Position numbers and translations under genes: made by a program. From Zymogenus sp964542895 (lineage in GTDB: Bacteria; Desulfobacterota; Zymogenia; Zymogenales; Zymogenaceae), in NCBI GenBank assembly GCA_964542895.1, contig CAZIWT010000146.1, positions 1 to 8,709 on the forward strand: 8,709 bases of DNA, written 5' to 3'. Positions 6,344 through 8,709 of the stretch are shown in pieces. The notes beneath the pieces were generated by a model. It was not told the DNA's origin. It searched no databases and saw only the letters and a list, made by a program, of their open reading frames with translations. Within the stretch, counting starts at the first letter, position 1. Each line of letters begins with the position of its first letter.

Positions 6344-6901
6344 TTAGACTGTCTCTACCCTATTATCGTCTTCCTTCTTTGCGACCATCTCCGCCACCCT
6401 CTTTATTCCGTAGTGGAAGTTCGTCTTCGCGCTGCCTACGCTGATGTTCATGGTCCGGGAGATCTCCTTGAACGACAGCCCATCGATCAGCCTCAGCGTG
6501 ACGGCCAGGCGCTGTTTCAGCGGAAGGAGACCAAGCGCCGTTGACGCCTCCCGCCCCTCCTCTCGGATGATGTAGTTTGTGAGGGCGTCCGTACCATTGT
6601 CGGGGAGCTGACCGATATTGTCCGAGTTGGCCGTGCCGTTTCTTTTCCTCAGATGATCCTTCGCCTGATTTATGGTGATCCTCGTAATCCACGTCTTGAA
6701 TGTCGAATCCCCCCTGAACTTTTTCAAGGCCCGGTAAGCCTTGATGAAGCTCACCTGGGCCACATCATCGGCGTCGAAGTGATTTTTGACCAAGGCGAAC
6801 GCCGTTGCGTATACGTGCCGCATATTGTTTCTCACAAGCTTCTCGAATGCCCCGTCGTCTCCGGCCGTCGCCAGATGGATGAGTTCCTTTTCAGATTCCA
6901 T
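6344..6901 (-). CDS. RNA polymerase ECF-type sigma factor (sigma70 family, RpoE-like)
   Basis: This alternative sigma factor directs RNA polymerase to stress promoters. At 185 residues it has only regions 2 and 4, as ECF factors do. Region 2 spans about 18-86, with the core-binding and -10 recognition stretch DADDVAQVSFIKAYRALKKF (43-62) and TWITRITINQAKDHLRKR (70-87). Region 4 spans about 122-172 and contains the helix-turn-helix LSFKEISRTMNISVGSAKTN (142-161), which reads the -35 element. AAGGTG (6906-6911) precedes the ATG. The gene is divergent from serS and first in a minus-strand run with the anti-sigma and Spy-like genes. An ECF-type promoter match lies just upstream, suggesting self-activation. 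The target genes are unknown. rpoE would be a reasonable family label but not a proven orthologue. Confidence 0.93.
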   Translation of the reverse strand: MESEKELIHLATAGDDGAFEKLVRNNMRHVYATAFALVKNHFDADDVAQVSFIKAYRALKKFRGDSTFKTWITRITINQAKDHLRKRNGTANSDNIGQLPDNGTDALTNYIIREEGREASTALGLLPLKQRLAVTLRLIDGLSFKEISRTMNISVGSAKTNFHYGIKRVAEMVAKKEDDNRVETV

Positions 6902-6920
6902 TAATCACCTTGTTTGATAA

Positions 6921-6949
6921 TTAGACGTTTGTATTGCTGAAAGGTTAAA
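6921..6949 (-). promoter_or_regulatory. Candidate ECF sigma-type promoter of the sigma factor gene
   Basis: On the minus strand TTTAACC (6949-6943) and CGTCTAA (6927-6921) leave exactly 16 bases between AAC and CGTC. This is the AAC-N16-CGT pattern known for many ECF sigma promoters. Transcription would begin about 13 bases before the ATG, just ahead of the ribosome binding site, so the leader would be very short. The match is seen in the sequence; self-regulation is inferred. Confidence 0.5.
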
Positions 6950-7022
6950 TTTTCTTTGATAAATCATAATATCACGATTTGAGACATGACGCAGTGGTAA
7001 TGAACTTATTTTCACAAAAATA

Positions 7023-7051
7023 TTGACTATATATGAATGAAGTGATAATAT
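7023..7051 (+). promoter_or_regulatory. serS: Candidate sigma70 promoter of serS
   Basis: TTGACT (7023-7028) is followed after 17 bases by TAATAT (7046-7051), and a TG one base before the -10 makes it an extended -10 element. The start of transcription would fall near 7058, about 50 bases before the serS start codon. The surrounding 205-base spacer is AT-rich and separates serS from the divergent sigma factor gene. Confidence 0.55.
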
Positions 7052-7106
7052 TAAAAATCTGTTTGAGGCTCTGTTACTATCATTTAAAAGTTGATGTTTT
7101 AGAAAA

Positions 7107-8378
7107 TTGCTTGACCCAAAATTCCTCAGAGAAAACATAGATCTGGTTGTCGAGAGAGTTTCCCTCAGGGGCGAGGAGATCGACGTCTCCGGGTTCAAGG
7201 AGCTGGACGAAAAACGAAGGGCGATGTTGGTCAAGGTGGAGGCCCTAAAGCACGAGAGGAACTCCGTATCCAACGAGATAGCCAGGATAAAAAAGGAGAA
7301 GGGGGACGCCGGGGAGTTCATAAAGAAGATGAAGGGCGTCTCGAACGAGATCAAGACGCTGGACGAAGAGCTGAGCGGTATTGACGAAGAGCTGAAGGAA
7401 CTGCTCATATATATACCGAATATCCCCCACGAATCGGTCCCCGTAGGGAGCTCGGATGAGGACAACGTCGAGGTGAGGAGATGGGGCACACCTCCCAAGT
7501 TTGATTTTGAGCCCCTCGACCATGCGGACATCGGGGAGAGGCTCGGAATAATAGATTTTGCCGGCGGGGCTAAGCTCGCCGGGGCGAGGTTCACGCTGTC
7601 GAGGGGGCAGGCGGCACACCTCGAGCGGGCGCTGATAAGCTTCATGCTCGATATCCACACGAGGGAGCACGGATATATAGAGATGCTGCCGCCGTTCATG
7701 GTCAACTCAAAGACTATGACGGGAACGGGACAGCTCCCGAAGTTCGCCGACGACCTCTTCAAGATCGAGGACACAGACTACTGGCTTATCCCGACGGCGG
7801 AGGTCCCCCTGACCAACGTCTTTCAGGACGAGATCGTCGAAGGGGAGGAGCTGCCGATCTACATGACGGCGTACACACCCTGCTTCAGGAAAGAGGCGGG
7901 CTCCTACGGCAAGGACACGAGGGGACTGATAAGACAGCACCAGTTCAGCAAGGTGGAGCTGGTTAAGTTCACAAAACCGGAGGACTCCTACGACGAGCTG
8001 GAAAAGCTCCTTGCGAACGCCGAGGAGATACTAAAGAGGCTCAATATCCACTACCGGGTGGTGAATCTCTGCACCGGCGATATAGGCTTCTCCGCGTCGA
8101 AGACCTACGACATCGAGGTGTGGCTGCCCGGTCAGAACGCGTACAGGGAGATATCCTCCTGCAGCAACTGTGAGGACTTCCAGGCGAGGAGGGCGAACAT
8201 CAGGTTCAGGGACAAAGGTAAAAAGGGGACGTCCCTTGTCCATACCCTGAACGGCTCAGGCCTGGCGGTGGGAAGGACGCTGATAGCGATCCTCGAGAAC
8301 TACCAGAGGTCGGACGGGACGGTGGAAGTCCCCGAGGCCCTGAGGCCCTACATGAACGGGCTGGAGCTGATAGGTTAG
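7107..8378 (+). CDS. serS: Serine--tRNA ligase
   Basis: This class II aminoacyl-tRNA synthetase charges tRNA-Ser (and tRNA-Sec where present) with serine in the cytoplasm. The 423-residue length and layout are typical. MLDPKFLREN opens the protein, a long coiled-coil arm that binds the tRNA variable arm spans about 30-105, and the catalytic domain follows. Visible catalytic elements are the TAE serine-binding loop (230-232), motif 2 with FRKEAGSYGKDTRG (260-273) and RQHQF (276-280), the SSCSNCEDFQARR stretch (350-362), and motif 3 NGSGLAVGRTLIAILENYQ (382-400) with R390. The start is TTG at 7107. An in-frame stop at 7092 leaves no earlier option, and the family N-terminus begins exactly there, yet no clear Shine-Dalgarno sequence precedes it. 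A tRNA-Ser gene lies 283 bases downstream. Confidence 0.97.
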   Translation: MLDPKFLRENIDLVVERVSLRGEEIDVSGFKELDEKRRAMLVKVEALKHERNSVSNEIARIKKEKGDAGEFIKKMKGVSNEIKTLDEELSGIDEELKELLIYIPNIPHESVPVGSSDEDNVEVRRWGTPPKFDFEPLDHADIGERLGIIDFAGGAKLAGARFTLSRGQAAHLERALISFMLDIHTREHGYIEMLPPFMVNSKTMTGTGQLPKFADDLFKIEDTDYWLIPTAEVPLTNVFQDEIVEGEELPIYMTAYTPCFRKEAGSYGKDTRGLIRQHQFSKVELVKFTKPEDSYDELEKLLANAEEILKRLNIHYRVVNLCTGDIGFSASKTYDIEVWLPGQNAYREISSCSNCEDFQARRANIRFRDKGKKGTSLVHTLNGSGLAVGRTLIAILENYQRSDGTVEVPEALRPYMNGLELIG

Positions 8379-8661
8379 CGTGGGGGGGGGGTGGGGAAGA
8401 AGTTTTAATAAATGTAGCGGGCGGGTTGACATTCTTTATAGTCGTGTGCGGTGAGGGATGGGTGAGGGAAAGGCGGATTACATCTACTGGATTGATATGC
8501 GGTGCGGGGTGGGTCAGGTAGTTTTGGGGAGGAGGTCGGGAGATGGGGGGCGAAAAAATATTATGGGAGTGAGATGATAGTAGGGGCAGGGGAGATTTGG
8601 GGGATTGTTCGATATATTTTATATTGAGAATCGGGGATTAAAGGGATGTTTCAATAGTAAC
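8379..8661. other. G-rich, C-poor spacer between serS and tRNA-Ser
   Basis: I see no gene here. The plus strand is extremely G-rich and holds only about 21 C in 283 bases. It has a run of ten G, one T and four G (8382-8396), a cluster of GGGG, GGG and GGGGGG (8526-8550) and another of GGGG, GGGG and GGGGG (8583-8603). A weak tRNA promoter candidate is TTGGGG (8597-8602), 17 bases, then TATATT (8620-8625). No serS terminator hairpin is evident. Confidence 0.6.
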
Positions 8662-8709
8662 GGAGGGATGGCCGAGTGGTTTAAGGCGGCGGTCTTGAAA
8701 ACCGTTGAA
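8662..8709 (+). tRNA. tRNA-Ser(UGA), 3' end beyond the window
   Basis: The first 48 bases of a serine tRNA are visible. GGAGGGA (8662-8668) is the 5' acceptor strand. A D-arm with GCCGAGTGGTTTAAGGC follows. GCGGT and ACCGT form the anticodon stem around the seven-base loop CTTGAAA, with anticodon TGA at 8696-8698, which reads UCA. The GGCCGAGTGGTTTAAGGC wording is typical of long-variable-arm serine tRNAs. The variable arm, T-arm and 3' acceptor strand lie outside the window, so folding of the whole molecule cannot be confirmed here. Confidence 0.93.

Noticed and set aside
5464..6901. A metal-resistance (Cnr/Zra-type) sensing system
   Set aside because: The Spy-like protein has no histidine or cysteine, and no metal efflux gene is nearby, so the metal-sensor reading is not supported.
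6905..7774. A 289-codon open frame on the minus strand across the serS 5' half
   Set aside because: It lies opposite the conserved serS coding region and its serine-rich product is the mirror of the charged coiled-coil codons. It has no recognisable domain.
8426..8442. A perfect TTGACA (8426-8431) followed by TATAGT as a promoter
   Set aside because: The spacing is only five bases, and nothing like a -10 element occurs at 16-18 bases.

Overview
The window looks like ordinary chromosome from a Gram-negative bacterium. A lipoprotein signal, two signal-peptide or membrane-anchored envelope proteins, a Spy-like periplasmic protein and an MltG-type enzyme all point to an outer membrane. Genes of mixed GC content, AT-rich spacers, frequent TTG starts and the ruvX-mltG pair would fit a deltaproteobacterial (Desulfobacterota-like) lineage. 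That placement is an inference and is weak without a search. There is no rRNA, CRISPR array, transposase or phage gene.

Layout. (1) Positions 1-3144, plus strand: a polar amino acid ABC importer made of a permease (5' end outside the window, with an unusual N-terminal region), a GlnQ-type ATPase and a family 3 solute-binding lipoprotein. (2) Positions 3300-4900, plus strand: ruvX (YqgF, RNase H-fold nuclease) followed by mltG (membrane-bound endolytic murein transglycosylase), the latter behind a strong ribosome binding site and a leader hairpin. (3) Positions 4932-6901, minus strand, converging on mltG: an envelope-signalling cluster of ECF sigma factor, membrane-anchored zinc-finger anti-sigma factor and secreted Spy-like helical protein. 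The sigma and anti-sigma genes are separated by about 274 bases that hold an imperfect repeat and an inverted repeat. (4) Positions 7107-8378, plus strand and divergent from the sigma gene: serS, with its own sigma70-type promoter. (5) Positions 8379-8661: a very G-rich, C-poor spacer, followed by the first 48 bases of a tRNA-Ser(UGA) gene cut by the window end.

How the parts work together. The ABC genes form one import system for an amino acid or similar polar solute. The sigma cluster reads as a self-regulated envelope-stress switch: the sigma gene has an ECF-type promoter match just upstream, the anti-sigma factor would hold the sigma factor at the inner membrane, and the co-transcribed basic periplasmic protein could act on the very acidic periplasmic tail of the anti-sigma factor. 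serS and the tRNA-Ser gene are neighbours that act in the same step, charging tRNA with serine.

The points most worth a second look are the extended permease, the repeat-bearing gap between the sigma and anti-sigma genes together with the opposite charges of the two periplasmic partners, and the G-rich spacer before the tRNA. No clearly new system can be proven from the sequence alone.
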